Shown one piece after another: positions 17,924 through 26,688 of a stretch of DNA of 64,000 nucleotides. Numbering within the stretch: position 1 is the first letter of the stretch; each line of letters starts with the position of its first letter. Made by a program: the position numbers and the translations under genes. This stretch comes from Thermoanaerobaculia bacterium (GTDB taxonomy: Bacteria; Acidobacteriota; Thermoanaerobaculia; Multivoradales; J023): the NCBI GenBank assembly GCA_030431255.1, contig JAUIJL010000003.1:248001-312000 (forward strand), written 5' to 3'. The notes below the pieces were generated by a model that did no database searches, was not told where the DNA came from, and was given only the letters and a program-made list of their open reading frames with translations.

Positions 17924-19402
17924 TCAAGACTCTGAGCCGGCAAGCTCGTCGAGGATCGCGGTCAGATAGTCCCAAGATTTCTGGACCGATTCGACCCAGA
18001 CCCGTTCGTCCGGGCTGTGGGCCCCTTCGATCCGTGGCCCCAAAGAGATCATGTCGAGGTCGGGGATTCGATTCCCGAGCAAACCGCACTCCAATCCGGC
18101 ATGCACCGCTTCGGCCGTGGGCTCATGACCGAAAACCCGCTCGTGGACCCGTCGGCACAGAGCCAGAAGTGGAGAGGCCATATTCGGCTGCCATCCGGGG
18201 TAGGCGTTGGCGCGGGAGACAGAGGCACCTGCGAGGGTCGACACCGCTTCGATCTGACGCAGGGCCTCCTCCATCCGGGACGCCGAGGAGCTGCGGCTCA
18301 AGGTGCCGATGGCGACCTCCAATGCGTCTCCGTTCCACCGACCCTCGACGGTGGCGAGGTTATTCGAGGTCTCCACCAGCTCCGGAATGTCCGGATGCAT
18401 ACCCAAAACACCATGGGGCAAACCGAGGAGCAGGCGGATCCACCGCTGAGTGTCGGCGGCCGTCGCCGCGCGCTCGGCGACTTGGTGGTTGGACTCCAAT
18501 CGGATTTCCAGATCCGGCTCTTTGGACTCGACCCGCGCTTCCTTTTCGACGGCGGATGCCGCCGCTGAGAGCTCGGCCGCGTCGGCAACCACCAAAGCGT
18601 GGGCTTCGCGGGCGATGGCATTGCGTTTGGAGCCGCCGGACACCCCAGCGAGCCGTACCTCACCTCGGACCCGGTCCAACACCCTGGCCAAAAGTCGATT
18701 GGCGCAGCCACGGCCCTGGTGAATATCCGCTCCGGAGTGCCCGCCCCTCAAACCTCGGACGACAACTCGGTGCACGGGTTGGTCGTAGGGCTCGGAAGCG
18801 AGCTGCAAAGTGATATTCGAGTCGCAGCCTCCCGCGCAGCCCACATAGAGCGTGGCGTCGGCTTCGGTATCGAGGTTGATCAGCCTCCGACCTTGCAGCA
18901 GGGAGCCGTCGAGATGCTCGGCGCCGGTCATTCCCGCCTCTTCGTCCACGGTCATCAGGATCTCGAGGGGCGGTCTGCGGACGTCCTCCGTGGCGGCCGC
19001 CAACGCCATGCAGACGCCGATGCCGTTGTCGGCCCCAAGGGTCGTGCCCTCGGCTCGTACGATCAATCCAGCATCGTCGGCGTCTCGGTCGACTACGGTT
19101 TGAATCGGGTCCTTGTCGAAGTCGAATTCAGTGCCCGAATTCTTCTCGCAGACCATGTCGACGTGGCCCTGCAAGATCACGACCGGCGCTTTCTCGCAGC
19201 CTGGTGAGGCCGGTATCCGGGCGATGAGGTTGCCGACCTCGTCTTTTTGGGTTTCGAAACCGCGATCTCGGCAAAGTTGCTCCAGGGCGGCGACGATCCG
19301 ATCCTCGTGTTTGGAGGGACGGGGCACTCGGCACATTCGAGCGAAGTCTTGCCAAACGGCCTTGGGCTCGAGCTGGTCGTATGTAGGTAGCGGCGGGGTC
19401 AT
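17924..19402 (-). CDS. pepD: Aminoacyl-histidine dipeptidase PepD (M20)
   Basis: Zinc-dependent dipeptidase of 492 residues, the usual PepD length. Metal-site motifs are clear: GHVDMVCEKN (His and Asp), DNGIGVCMALA (bridging Asp), DEEAGMTGAEH (catalytic Glu pair) and, at the C-terminal end, HAGLECG and GPRIEGAHSPDE. The family cleaves Xaa-His and other small dipeptides in the cytosol. It begins a minus-strand run with the serine hydrolase (13 nt gap) and the PAS-AraC regulator, suggesting peptide salvage. Confidence 0.93.
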   Translation of the reverse strand: MTPPLPTYDQLEPKAVWQDFARMCRVPRPSKHEDRIVAALEQLCRDRGFETQKDEVGNLIARIPASPGCEKAPVVILQGHVDMVCEKNSGTEFDFDKDPIQTVVDRDADDAGLIVRAEGTTLGADNGIGVCMALAAATEDVRRPPLEILMTVDEEAGMTGAEHLDGSLLQGRRLINLDTEADATLYVGCAGGCDSNITLQLASEPYDQPVHRVVVRGLRGGHSGADIHQGRGCANRLLARVLDRVRGEVRLAGVSGGSKRNAIAREAHALVVADAAELSAAASAVEKEARVESKEPDLEIRLESNHQVAERAATAADTQRWIRLLLGLPHGVLGMHPDIPELVETSNNLATVEGRWNGDALEVAIGTLSRSSSASRMEEALRQIEAVSTLAGASVSRANAYPGWQPNMASPLLALCRRVHERVFGHEPTAEAVHAGLECGLLGNRIPDLDMISLGPRIEGAHSPDERVWVESVQKSWDYLTAILDELAGSES

Positions 19403-19436
19403 GGGAAACGGCTGCTCCAGTTGGGCTCCGGTCGCC

Positions 19437-21260
19437 TCAGCTCTTCTGGAGCAGGCGATCGAGCAGTTTTGAAAGATCGGGAATTCGGTAGGGCTTCACC
19501 AGCACCTCGTCGAATCCGAATGATTGAAAATCCACCAGGGCCGGATTTTGGGCGTAACCGGAAGAGGCTACGAGGATCAGATCCGGAAGCAGCTCATTGA
19601 GGTTGTCGGCGGTTTCGACCCCTCCCATGCCACCGGGGATGGTCAGGTCGAGAATCGCCAGTCTGAACGGCCGACCGTCCTTTTGAGCGTCCATGGCTTC
19701 GCTCAGGGCCTGCTCGCCGTGGGTGGTGATGACCGGATCGAAGCCCAGGCGACGCAGGGCGGCAGACAGCAGGGCCAGAATGCTCTGCTCGTCGTCCATG
19801 ACCAGAATCCTGTCCCTTGCCTCACCGTCGGGAGCGGTGGATGTGTTGGCGCTGTTGCTGCTCACTGGCTTCGCGGGTGTCGCTTTGGGGGTTGATGAGT
19901 CTTTCTGCTCCGTTGGAAGTCGGGGAGACGGTGGTTGTCCTGGAGACTGTGATTGTCCTGGAGACAGCGATTGTCGTGGAGACAGCGATTGTCGTGGAGA
20001 CAGTGTTTGTCGTGGAGACAGTGTTTGTCGTGGAGACAGTGGCCTGCGGGAGTCTGCTAAAGCCCCTGTTTCCGGCAACGGAAGGGATAGGGTGAATCGC
20101 GTCCCCTTCGATAGCCCGCTGGAGACCGCGAAAGATCCCCGTTGCCGTCTCAAAATTTCTTTTGCGGCGGCGAATCCGGTCCCGATGGGCGTGACTTCCG
20201 TGGTCTGGGGATTCGGATGAAACAAAGCGGAAAGCACCGGTTTCTCCAGCACCGCGGACGGGCTGGAGATCGAGATCCTGACGTAGTGGCCGGTGTTTCG
20301 CAAGGAAGTTCGTGACTCTTCGAAAGCTTGGTGGCGGGGAAGCGCCTTGTCCGTAGACTCGCCGGTGGCCTGGACCAAGCGGGCCTCCACCCGCAACGGC
20401 TCCTCGGCCCTCAGATGTCTGCAGGCGGAGAGGATGCAATGCAGAGCAAAGGCTGTTTGACGACGACCGACGGTCATCGGCGGTAGTGATCGATCGACCT
20501 CGAGCTTGGCATCTACGAAACCGTAGGTCTCGGCGCATTCCACCAGCAGCGTCTCAAGGTGCCACGGCCGAGGGTTGCGATGGGCCCCCACCAGAGCTCT
20601 GGCGTGGTGGGCAGGATGCAAATCCGCGGGCTCGGCGCCTTTGGGCTCACCGGCAAACGACATCAGCTGGGACGCGGCTCGCTCGCCCCGGCGGATCAGC
20701 GGCAGCAGGGCTTCGGCCAAAAGGCGCGGATTGGGATCTTCGTGGGGCTCGGAGAACGTGCCCTCGGAATGCAATTTCTTGCGCAGGTCGGAAAAGGTGG
20801 TTTCCAAGTCGTGACCAAATTCGAGACTCAACCATCGGAGGCCTTCGTAGAGCAGGGAATCGTCGGAAGGGAGATCGGAGGCGCTCTCGAGCCGGGGTTG
20901 GGGTGTTTGAGATTCGGTCGAAGGGACGTCTCGGGTGACGGCTCCCGGCTCCACGGACGGGCGGTTCTTGCGCAGGTCTTCCAACTCGGAGATTAGGGCG
21001 GATTGCTTGGGTAGAAGGTAGGCCAAGCGTGCCAGGAGGGCACCGATCAACAAGGAGGTGATGATCGTCGTCGCCTCGACGCCGGCGATCCAGCCACCGT
21101 TTCCAGTGCCTGCGGCGGCCTCCGTGGACCAAACACCGCACAACACCCACCACCCGAGACAGGGAGCTAGTGGGGGGGCGCTGAATAGCCATCTAGCTGG
21201 CCTGCAAGCACGAATTTTTCCGGCTCCTATGACAAACGAACACCACGTTGGATCCCACAA
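19437..21260 (-). CDS. Degenerate hybrid histidine kinase with receiver domain
   Basis: About 600 residues. One or two membrane helices lie at the N-terminus (ATTIITSLLIGALLARLAYLL is clear). A kinase-like core resembles NtrB-type hybrids: FGHDLE keeps the phospho-acceptor His. The ATPase domain is eroded: the N-box Asn is Ser (ILSACRHL), the DxGxG loop is replaced by SSPSAV, and only a G2-like GTGFAAAKEIL remains. A hexapeptide linker (SPRQTL and variants) leads to an intact receiver with DD, phospho-acceptor Asp in ILDLTIPGG, SSGY and VKPY. The start is unsure: TTG 21260 lacks a ribosome site. The likely role is a receiver platform whose kinase domain no longer binds ATP normally. Confidence 0.82.
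   Translation of the reverse strand: MWDPTWCSFVIGAGKIRACRPARWLFSAPPLAPCLGWWVLCGVWSTEAAAGTGNGGWIAGVEATTIITSLLIGALLARLAYLLPKQSALISELEDLRKNRPSVEPGAVTRDVPSTESQTPQPRLESASDLPSDDSLLYEGLRWLSLEFGHDLETTFSDLRKKLHSEGTFSEPHEDPNPRLLAEALLPLIRRGERAASQLMSFAGEPKGAEPADLHPAHHARALVGAHRNPRPWHLETLLVECAETYGFVDAKLEVDRSLPPMTVGRRQTAFALHCILSACRHLRAEEPLRVEARLVQATGESTDKALPRHQAFEESRTSLRNTGHYVRISISSPSAVLEKPVLSALFHPNPQTTEVTPIGTGFAAAKEILRRQRGSFAVSSGLSKGTRFTLSLPLPETGALADSRRPLSPRQTLSPRQTLSPRQSLSPRQSLSPGQSQSPGQPPSPRLPTEQKDSSTPKATPAKPVSSNSANTSTAPDGEARDRILVMDDEQSILALLSAALRRLGFDPVITTHGEQALSEAMDAQKDGRPFRLAILDLTIPGGMGGVETADNLNELLPDLILVASSGYAQNPALVDFQSFGFDEVLVKPYRIPDLSKLLDRLLQKS
19924..20041. repeat. 18-bp in-frame tandem repeat in kinase linker
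   Basis: Six 18-bp units beginning GGAGAC, then a partial seventh. On the minus strand they encode SPRQTL, SPRQTL, SPRQSL, SPRQSL, SPGQSQ, SPGQPP. The period is a multiple of three, so copy-number change would lengthen or shorten the linker between kinase and receiver without frameshift. Confidence 0.9.
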
Positions 21261-21288
21261 TGATTCTCGAAGAACCCTAAGGATGGCA

Positions 21289-22266
21289 TTAAGGATCTAG
21301 CTCCCGATAATAGCCTCGAATCAGAGCATCGTGAAGAATCGGCGCCACCGACTTTAAGCGAAGCCTCTCCGTCGCCACCTCCCGGGCTCGGGGATGGCTG
21401 TCCGTGCATACGATTTCTTCGAAAAGCCCGCTGTCCAAGAGCCGGCTCGCGGCCCGGTCGGGAAACAAACCATGGGTGGCGATCGCAGACACCCAAGTGG
21501 CTCCGGCAGATCGATAGGCGGCGGCGGCGTCGAGCAAGGATCCTCCGGTTCGGATCATGTCGTCGTAGATCACCACACCCCGGTCCTCGACATTGGCGGA
21601 TATGCCCGTGATCTCGGTGCGCTCACCGTCGAGCCGACGCTTCATCACAAAGGCTGCGTCGGTGCCCAAGTCGTTGGCCAGGGACTCCACCCATTTGGCC
21701 CGACCGGCGTCGGTGCAGGCCATGACGAAAGAACGCCCCTTCGCGAGCCGCAAACTTTCTTCCAGAATCAAGGGACGGGCGCTGAGATGCACCGGAGTCA
21801 CCGGGCCTTCGAAATATTGGGCGAGGCCGGCTGTGTGCAGGTCCAAGAGCAGGACCTCGTTGCCGTGGTGGGCCATGGGTACGCTCGAAAACAGTCTAGC
21901 TCTCGCTTTGGCGGTGACCACCTCGCCGATTTTTTCCGCCCGCTCCATGGTGGAGTAGCCGAAGTAGGGGATGACCATGGTCAGTCTCCGAGCGCCGTAT
22001 TTGGCGACGGCGCAGGCCAAGTCGAAGAGCATCAGGGTCTGAGAGTCGTCGACCGTACCTCCGAGCAACACCACCCGTCTGCCCGAGACAGAAGTGCGGA
22101 GACGGAGATAGCGCTCTCCGTCGGGGAATTCTTTCCGCTCTAAACCACCGGCTTCGATGCCACCCAAACCGACCAGCTCCGCGGCCATATCTGCGTAAGG
22201 TGGGGTGTGGAAAAGCAGCCGAGGGGCGTCAGCCAATGAGGTCGAAAGTGCCTGGGATTGGGCCAT
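21289..22266 (-). CDS. Ribose-phosphate pyrophosphokinase homologue
   Basis: 325-residue PRPP synthetase family protein. The PRPP-binding loop is [14 protein letters not shown]. The N-terminal half keeps FPDGE, the catalytic-loop region [15 protein letters not shown] (usual form YARQDRK) and [18 protein letters not shown] (usual VDLH...QGFF). The overall length and domain order fit a type I enzyme making PRPP from ribose 5-phosphate and ATP. The changed active-site loops show a divergent branch, so allosteric control and nucleotide preference may differ from the housekeeping Prs. Divergent from the phosphodiesterase gene. Confidence 0.82.
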   Translation of the reverse strand: MAQSQALSTSLADAPRLLFHTPPYADMAAELVGLGGIEAGGLERKEFPDGERYLRLRTSVSGRRVVLLGGTVDDSQTLMLFDLACAVAKYGARRLTMVIPYFGYSTMERAEKIGEVVTAKARARLFSSVPMAHHGNEVLLLDLHTAGLAQYFEGPVTPVHLSARPLILEESLRLAKGRSFVMACTDAGRAKWVESLANDLGTDAAFVMKRRLDGERTEITGISANVEDRGVVIYDDMIRTGGSLLDAAAAYRSAGATWVSAIATHGLFPDRAASRLLDSGLFEEIVCTDSHPRAREVATERLRLKSVAPILHDALIRGYYRELDP

Positions 22267-22558
22267 ATTCGTTGTCTACCCTAGGCCTCGGGCCATCGTG
22301 GGTGGTGGGCGTAAATCTCAAGGTTTACGAGATCTTAGCAGCGCGCTCATATTCGGCAAGGCCCTCACAGCGGAATCCTTTGCCGGATTCTTACCCGGCA
22401 TGGAGCTGAGGAGCCCACAGAAGGCTTCGGATTTGCTAGGGTCGTCTTCCGAACGGACCTTCGGGACCGTCGTCACCTGACCTACCCGGCGCCGCCTGCG
22501 CCATGTCCGACTTGAGGCCGAAGTTCCCAGGGCCTCGTCCGAACCGGAGCCAAGACGC
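22267..22558. other. Divergent intergenic region
   Basis: 292 bp between the prs homologue and the phosphodiesterase gene, presumably with both promoters. A small inverted repeat (ATCTC...GAGAT, near 22315-22333) is the only structure I see; no RNA gene or strong promoter boxes. Confidence 0.4.
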
Positions 22559-24760
22559 ATGAGTGAGAGCAGAATACGGAAAATCTCGGGGGTGTTGTCC
22601 GCCGCTGTGGGACTGGTCGCCATGATGGCGCTCGCCGGATTAGGAACCGGCGCCCTGTTGGTCAACGAGGTTTCGGCCCAAGCAGATACACCGAAAACCA
22701 TTGTTTTGGGCTTTGACGGTGCCGACGGCGACCTGACCCAGCAGTGGATGGACGAGGGGCTGCTGCCGAATCTCGCCAAGCTTCGCGATCAAGGTACTTT
22801 CGCGCCCTTGAGACCGACGATTCCGTCTCAAACGCCGGTCTCTTGGTCGACCTTCGCCACCGGCTTGGATCCGGGGCGCCACGGAGTCTTCGATTTTCTT
22901 AAACGCGATCCCGCTACCTACCGACCCCAGCTTGGGTTGATCGAGGAAGGCTCCAAAGTGCTGCTTTGGGGCGAGCGCAATCCATTGGTGATCGGGGTAG
23001 CCTCGGCGGTGATCCTGGCGCTTCTGCTCTGGCTGATTTTGCGTAAGCTGAGCAACCGCGTGGTGCGGGTCTTGGTGGTGCTCGCCCTTTCCGTTGGAGC
23101 CGGAGTCGCCACCGCCAAGATGGCCGATTCCTGGCTGCCCGACGAATTGCCGACCGCCGAGAATCCCCGCCAAGGAGATACGTTCTGGCAGCTGCTCGGC
23201 GACCAGGGATATCGCACCCGGGTGGTTCGTCTGCCGCAGAATTTCCCGCCGAAGCCGGTGGCCAACAACCACCTGCTGACCGGCTTGGGCACACCGGATC
23301 TCTCCCTGCGGGTCGGTAAGCCGTTTTTCTTCACCTCCGAGCTGTTCTTCGAAGCCGAAGACGGAGACTTCTCCCTCGAGGTCGTCGAGCTGATCGACAA
23401 CCGCGGGCGCATTCCCACCAAGATCCAAGGTCCGCCGGACCGCCTCTTCAGTGAGCCGGGCAAGCTGGACTACTTGGAGCTGCCCATGGTGATCGAGGTC
23501 GCCGAGGATCGCCGTAGCGTCACGATCGAGGTCTCGGGCAACGAGGTGGTGTTGGAGCCGGGGCAGTGGAGCGATTGGAAGAGCTTCGAGTTCACCTTCA
23601 ATCCGATCATCAGCATGCACGGTATCGGCCGCTTCCATTTGATCTCCATCGATCCCGAGGTGCGTCTCTACCTGTCGCCCATTCAATTCAACCCCGAAAA
23701 GCTGCCCATGGGATTCAATCTCTCCCATCCCAAGAGCTTCGCCGCTTCCTTGATGTCTGAGCACGGGCACTACAAAACCATCGGCTGGGCCGTCGACACC
23801 TGGTCGCTGAATGAAGGCACAATTAGCGAGGAGCTCTTCCTCGAAGACGTGGAGATGACCGTCTCTCGTTACGAGCAAATGCTCGACGAGCAATTGGACA
23901 TCGCCGACGAATGGGATGTCTTGGTCCACTATTTCGAGTTCACCGACAAGGTACAGCACATGATGTTCCGCCTCTTCGATCCGGAGCATCCGCGCTACGA
24001 CGCCGAGCTGGCCGAGAAATTCGGCGGCTCGATTCTCGAGAGCTATCAGCGCATGGACAAAATCGTCGGCCATGTGATGGACCGCATGCCCGAGGGAACC
24101 CAGCTCTATGTGGTTTCCGACCACGGTTTCTCGTCCTGGCGTTGGACCATGAACTACAACACCTGGTTGGCTGAGAACGGCTATATGCGCCTCAACGGTG
24201 AGGATCCCCAGCGCATGAACCTGGAGATGCTCTTCGATAAGGGTGATTTCTTCGTCAACGTGGATTGGTCGCAAACCAAAGCCTACGCCCTGGGATTCGG
24301 CAATATCTTCATCAACCTCGAAGGTCGCGAGGCCAAGGGCATTGTGCCGGTGGAGGAATACGAGCCGCTGATGGAAGAGATCCGGGGCAAGCTGTTGGAG
24401 TTCGTGGACGAGAAGACCGGGGATAAACCGGTGGCCCATGTTTATAAGCGGACCGAGGCCTATTCGAGCTTCGACGAGAAGCTCGTGCCGGACATGATCG
24501 CCACCAACAACGACTACTACCGAGCCGGTTGGCAAGACACCCTCGGTGGCATAGCGCCCACCGTGGTCGGCGTCAACAACAAACGTTGGAGCGGCGACCA
24601 TTGCTCCCTCTACCCGCCGCTGGTGGAGGGCATCTTGTTCAGCAACCGGAAGCTGCAGGATCGCCAGCCGTATATGGAAGACGTCACCCCGACGATCCTG
24701 GACATCTACGGAGTCGAGCCGACCGTCGAGCTCGACGGCGCTTCGCTTCTGCCGAAATAA
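22559..24760 (+). CDS. Membrane type I phosphodiesterase/nucleotide pyrophosphatase
   Basis: 733-residue alkaline phosphatase superfamily enzyme. A membrane helix at about 10-36 anchors it. Metal and nucleophile motifs follow: VLGFDGADGD (49-58), PSQTPVSWSTFATG (Thr nucleophile region, about 89-102), EFTDKVQHMMF (Asp and His), VVSDHGFSSW and a final WSGDH. Unusually, two further membrane helices (about 142-162 and 168-187) sit inside the catalytic domain, between the nucleophile region and the remaining metal ligands. Family members hydrolyse nucleotide pyrophosphates or phosphodiesters; the substrate here is unknown. Followed 77 bp later by a small membrane protein gene. Confidence 0.9.
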   Translation: MSESRIRKISGVLSAAVGLVAMMALAGLGTGALLVNEVSAQADTPKTIVLGFDGADGDLTQQWMDEGLLPNLAKLRDQGTFAPLRPTIPSQTPVSWSTFATGLDPGRHGVFDFLKRDPATYRPQLGLIEEGSKVLLWGERNPLVIGVASAVILALLLWLILRKLSNRVVRVLVVLALSVGAGVATAKMADSWLPDELPTAENPRQGDTFWQLLGDQGYRTRVVRLPQNFPPKPVANNHLLTGLGTPDLSLRVGKPFFFTSELFFEAEDGDFSLEVVELIDNRGRIPTKIQGPPDRLFSEPGKLDYLELPMVIEVAEDRRSVTIEVSGNEVVLEPGQWSDWKSFEFTFNPIISMHGIGRFHLISIDPEVRLYLSPIQFNPEKLPMGFNLSHPKSFAASLMSEHGHYKTIGWAVDTWSLNEGTISEELFLEDVEMTVSRYEQMLDEQLDIADEWDVLVHYFEFTDKVQHMMFRLFDPEHPRYDAELAEKFGGSILESYQRMDKIVGHVMDRMPEGTQLYVVSDHGFSSWRWTMNYNTWLAENGYMRLNGEDPQRMNLEMLFDKGDFFVNVDWSQTKAYALGFGNIFINLEGREAKGIVPVEEYEPLMEEIRGKLLEFVDEKTGDKPVAHVYKRTEAYSSFDEKLVPDMIATNNDYYRAGWQDTLGGIAPTVVGVNNKRWSGDHCSLYPPLVEGILFSNRKLQDRQPYMEDVTPTILDIYGVEPTVELDGASLLPK

Positions 24761-24837
24761 CGGGGCTCCACGCTCTGGATTACGGGTCGCCAGGAGGACC
24801 GGGCGACCCTTTTCGAAAGCTCTGAAGGGCAATCCCG

Positions 24838-25347
24838 ATGATCCTGAACGTCATGGCCGGCTTGGTGGTGGGTTTATTCGCCACCTCGCTCTTTTGGGGG
24901 CTTCACTTCTTGGGGGAGCTGCGCTCCTCCCTCGGCTCTCAAGCCCTGTGGGCGGCGGTGCTCTTTCACGCCGTGACCCTGGTGGTCACCTTGTGGCGTC
25001 AGCGTTCCCGGGAGCTGGACATTCCTTTTCCCAAGCTGATGGCGGCCGGCTTGGTGGTGACCCTGGTCGCGGCTTTGGTCTCGGGGCTCGGCACCTGGAT
25101 CTTCATGGCCTGGATCGATCCCGGATTCCTGGATTGGGTGAAAGAGCAGTCCCTGGCCCAGCTCGCGGAGCTATCCCTCGACGAGGAGCAACGCCGGGCT
25201 CAGCTCGAAGCAGTTGAAGCCTCGACACCCAGCTCCTTCGTCGTCCAGGGCATGATTGCCGTGCTCATCCGAGGTTTTCTGCTGACACTGCCGATCGCGG
25301 CCCTGATCCGCCTCAGACGGGTTCGCTCGGGTCCTGAAGCTCTTTGA
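24838..25347 (+). CDS. Four-helix membrane protein, DUF4199-like
   Basis: 169-residue inner-membrane protein with about four hydrophobic helices (near 2-24, 36-54, 70-94 and 142-162). Between helices 3 and 4 is an amphipathic stretch beginning WIDPGFLDWVKEQ, with a Glu/Gln/Leu-rich helix (LAELSLDEEQRRAQLEAVE). This pattern recalls the DUF4199 family, whose function is unknown; the assignment is from memory of the pattern. It follows the phosphodiesterase and may be co-transcribed. Its last 35 bp overlap the end of the convergent TAXI gene. Confidence 0.75.
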   Translation: MILNVMAGLVVGLFATSLFWGLHFLGELRSSLGSQALWAAVLFHAVTLVVTLWRQRSRELDIPFPKLMAAGLVVTLVAALVSGLGTWIFMAWIDPGFLDWVKEQSLAQLAELSLDEEQRRAQLEAVEASTPSSFVVQGMIAVLIRGFLLTLPIAALIRLRRVRSGPEAL

Positions 25348-26683
25348 GCTTCTTCTCGACCAGCTCCATGTGGATGCGCAGGTTGTAGAGCTCGTCCATA
25401 TAGGAGAGGGGCACCGAGACCTCGGTGACCTCCACCTCCAGCCGATCGACCACCGCCAGCGCTTGTTGGACCTCGGTGGCCGAAGGTGACCTCAGCAAGA
25501 GCAGGTCAAGCGCGCGCAGGTCCTCGTACCACCGGTAGATTTTCGAGCGGATCCGCCAGCGATACAGCGGGGGAGCCATCTTGAAAACGATCAGGAGCAG
25601 TGGAATGAAGGGCAGCAGCAGGATCTTGAGCCGATCGACCACTGCGGCGGTGCGATAGGGAAGGATTCGGTAGAGGAACGACGGCCCATGCTCCAGGTAG
25701 TGGGCCGCTTCTTTCTTCAGCGGCAGATCGAGATGCCGATCCGACGGAAAATATCCCGCCGGTTTGAATAGAGCTTCGCGGTCGTGAACCTCTTGGGTGG
25801 CCTGGATCAGAAGCGGCACCAATGCGTGATGGAGGTCCTTACGGGCCACCAGAGCCGCCGCCGCGGCCACGAGAGGCACGTCCTCGGCGGGAAGGTTGTC
25901 GTCGAGATCGATCACCCCTTCGCCGAGCACCACCTCGGACAGGAATGGATAGCGGATGCGATAGGCGCGGTGGCGCCGGATCGGCAGCAACGTCAGGCCC
26001 TCGTCGTCCAACAAATTGCGGATATATCCAGCGGAGGGAGCGGCGACGAAGAAGGCCGCGTCGAGCTCACCGGCGATCAGGGCATCCGCCGCGGCGTCGC
26101 CGGAGAGAGGAACCAGCTCCGAGCTCGAAGCATCGACTCCGTTTTGCGCCAACAGCTCGAGGGCGAGGGTCCGGGTTCCGCTGCCCTCGGCACCGACGGC
26201 AATGCGCAGACCAGCCAAATCGATGATGTGGTCGTAGGTGGCGTCCGCTCGATGAAAGACCCACAGCGGCTCGAAGAAAAGGGAGGCGATCGCCTCGAAG
26301 CTCGGATGCTCTGCCGGGTCGGCCACACCACCCTGCAGAATGGCCAGATCGACCTCGCCGTTTTGGAGCCGGTTCAGATTATCGACGGAGCCGGCGGTTT
26401 CGGCCACCGTCAAGGTATAGCCGTGGGGTTTCAGAATCTCGGAATATCGGTGGGCATAACCGTAGAAAGCACCAGAAGCGCTTCCGGAGGCAATGGTCAG
26501 CTCTTTGGGGGCCGCCGGCTCCAGAAAGGTAAAGGTATAGCCGAAGGCGACGATCGCCAGGATCAGCACCGGACCCCAGATCTTCAACCACTCCGTCCAG
26601 CCGGCGAGACGGCCCTGGCTCGCCCTGGGGTCCTGCCCAGTCGACTCTTTTTCCTGCTGCTTGTGGGTCTGGGTGTCGCTCAT
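25313..26683 (-). CDS. Membrane-tethered TAXI-type solute-binding protein
   Basis: 456-residue protein. A membrane helix (about 30-50) is followed by a TAXI (TRAP-associated extracytoplasmic immunogenic) periplasmic binding domain: ELTIASGSASGAFYGYA, TAGSVDNLNRLQNGEVDLAILQG, and AVGAEGSGTR. A second membrane helix (about 355-378, LKILLLPFIPLLLIVF) then leads to a cytoplasmic helical tail ending LVEKKLKELQD. Ordinary TAXI proteins are free or lipid-anchored and work with a TRAP permease; none is encoded here. ATG 26683 gives a compact N-terminus; the upstream open frame overlaps the ligase gene. The layout suggests a one-protein sensor that passes ligand binding across the membrane, which is inference. 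Confidence 0.85.
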   Translation of the reverse strand: MSDTQTHKQQEKESTGQDPRASQGRLAGWTEWLKIWGPVLILAIVAFGYTFTFLEPAAPKELTIASGSASGAFYGYAHRYSEILKPHGYTLTVAETAGSVDNLNRLQNGEVDLAILQGGVADPAEHPSFEAIASLFFEPLWVFHRADATYDHIIDLAGLRIAVGAEGSGTRTLALELLAQNGVDASSSELVPLSGDAAADALIAGELDAAFFVAAPSAGYIRNLLDDEGLTLLPIRRHRAYRIRYPFLSEVVLGEGVIDLDDNLPAEDVPLVAAAAALVARKDLHHALVPLLIQATQEVHDREALFKPAGYFPSDRHLDLPLKKEAAHYLEHGPSFLYRILPYRTAAVVDRLKILLLPFIPLLLIVFKMAPPLYRWRIRSKIYRWYEDLRALDLLLLRSPSATEVQQALAVVDRLEVEVTEVSVPLSYMDELYNLRIHMELVEKKLKELQDPSEPV

Positions 26684-26688
26684 GGCGA

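Noticed and set aside
22640-24832. 730-codon open frame antisense to the phosphodiesterase gene
   Set aside because: It mirrors a gene with clear catalytic motifs; its predicted product is a His/Asp/Val-rich shadow typical of GC-rich antisense frames, with no family motif.
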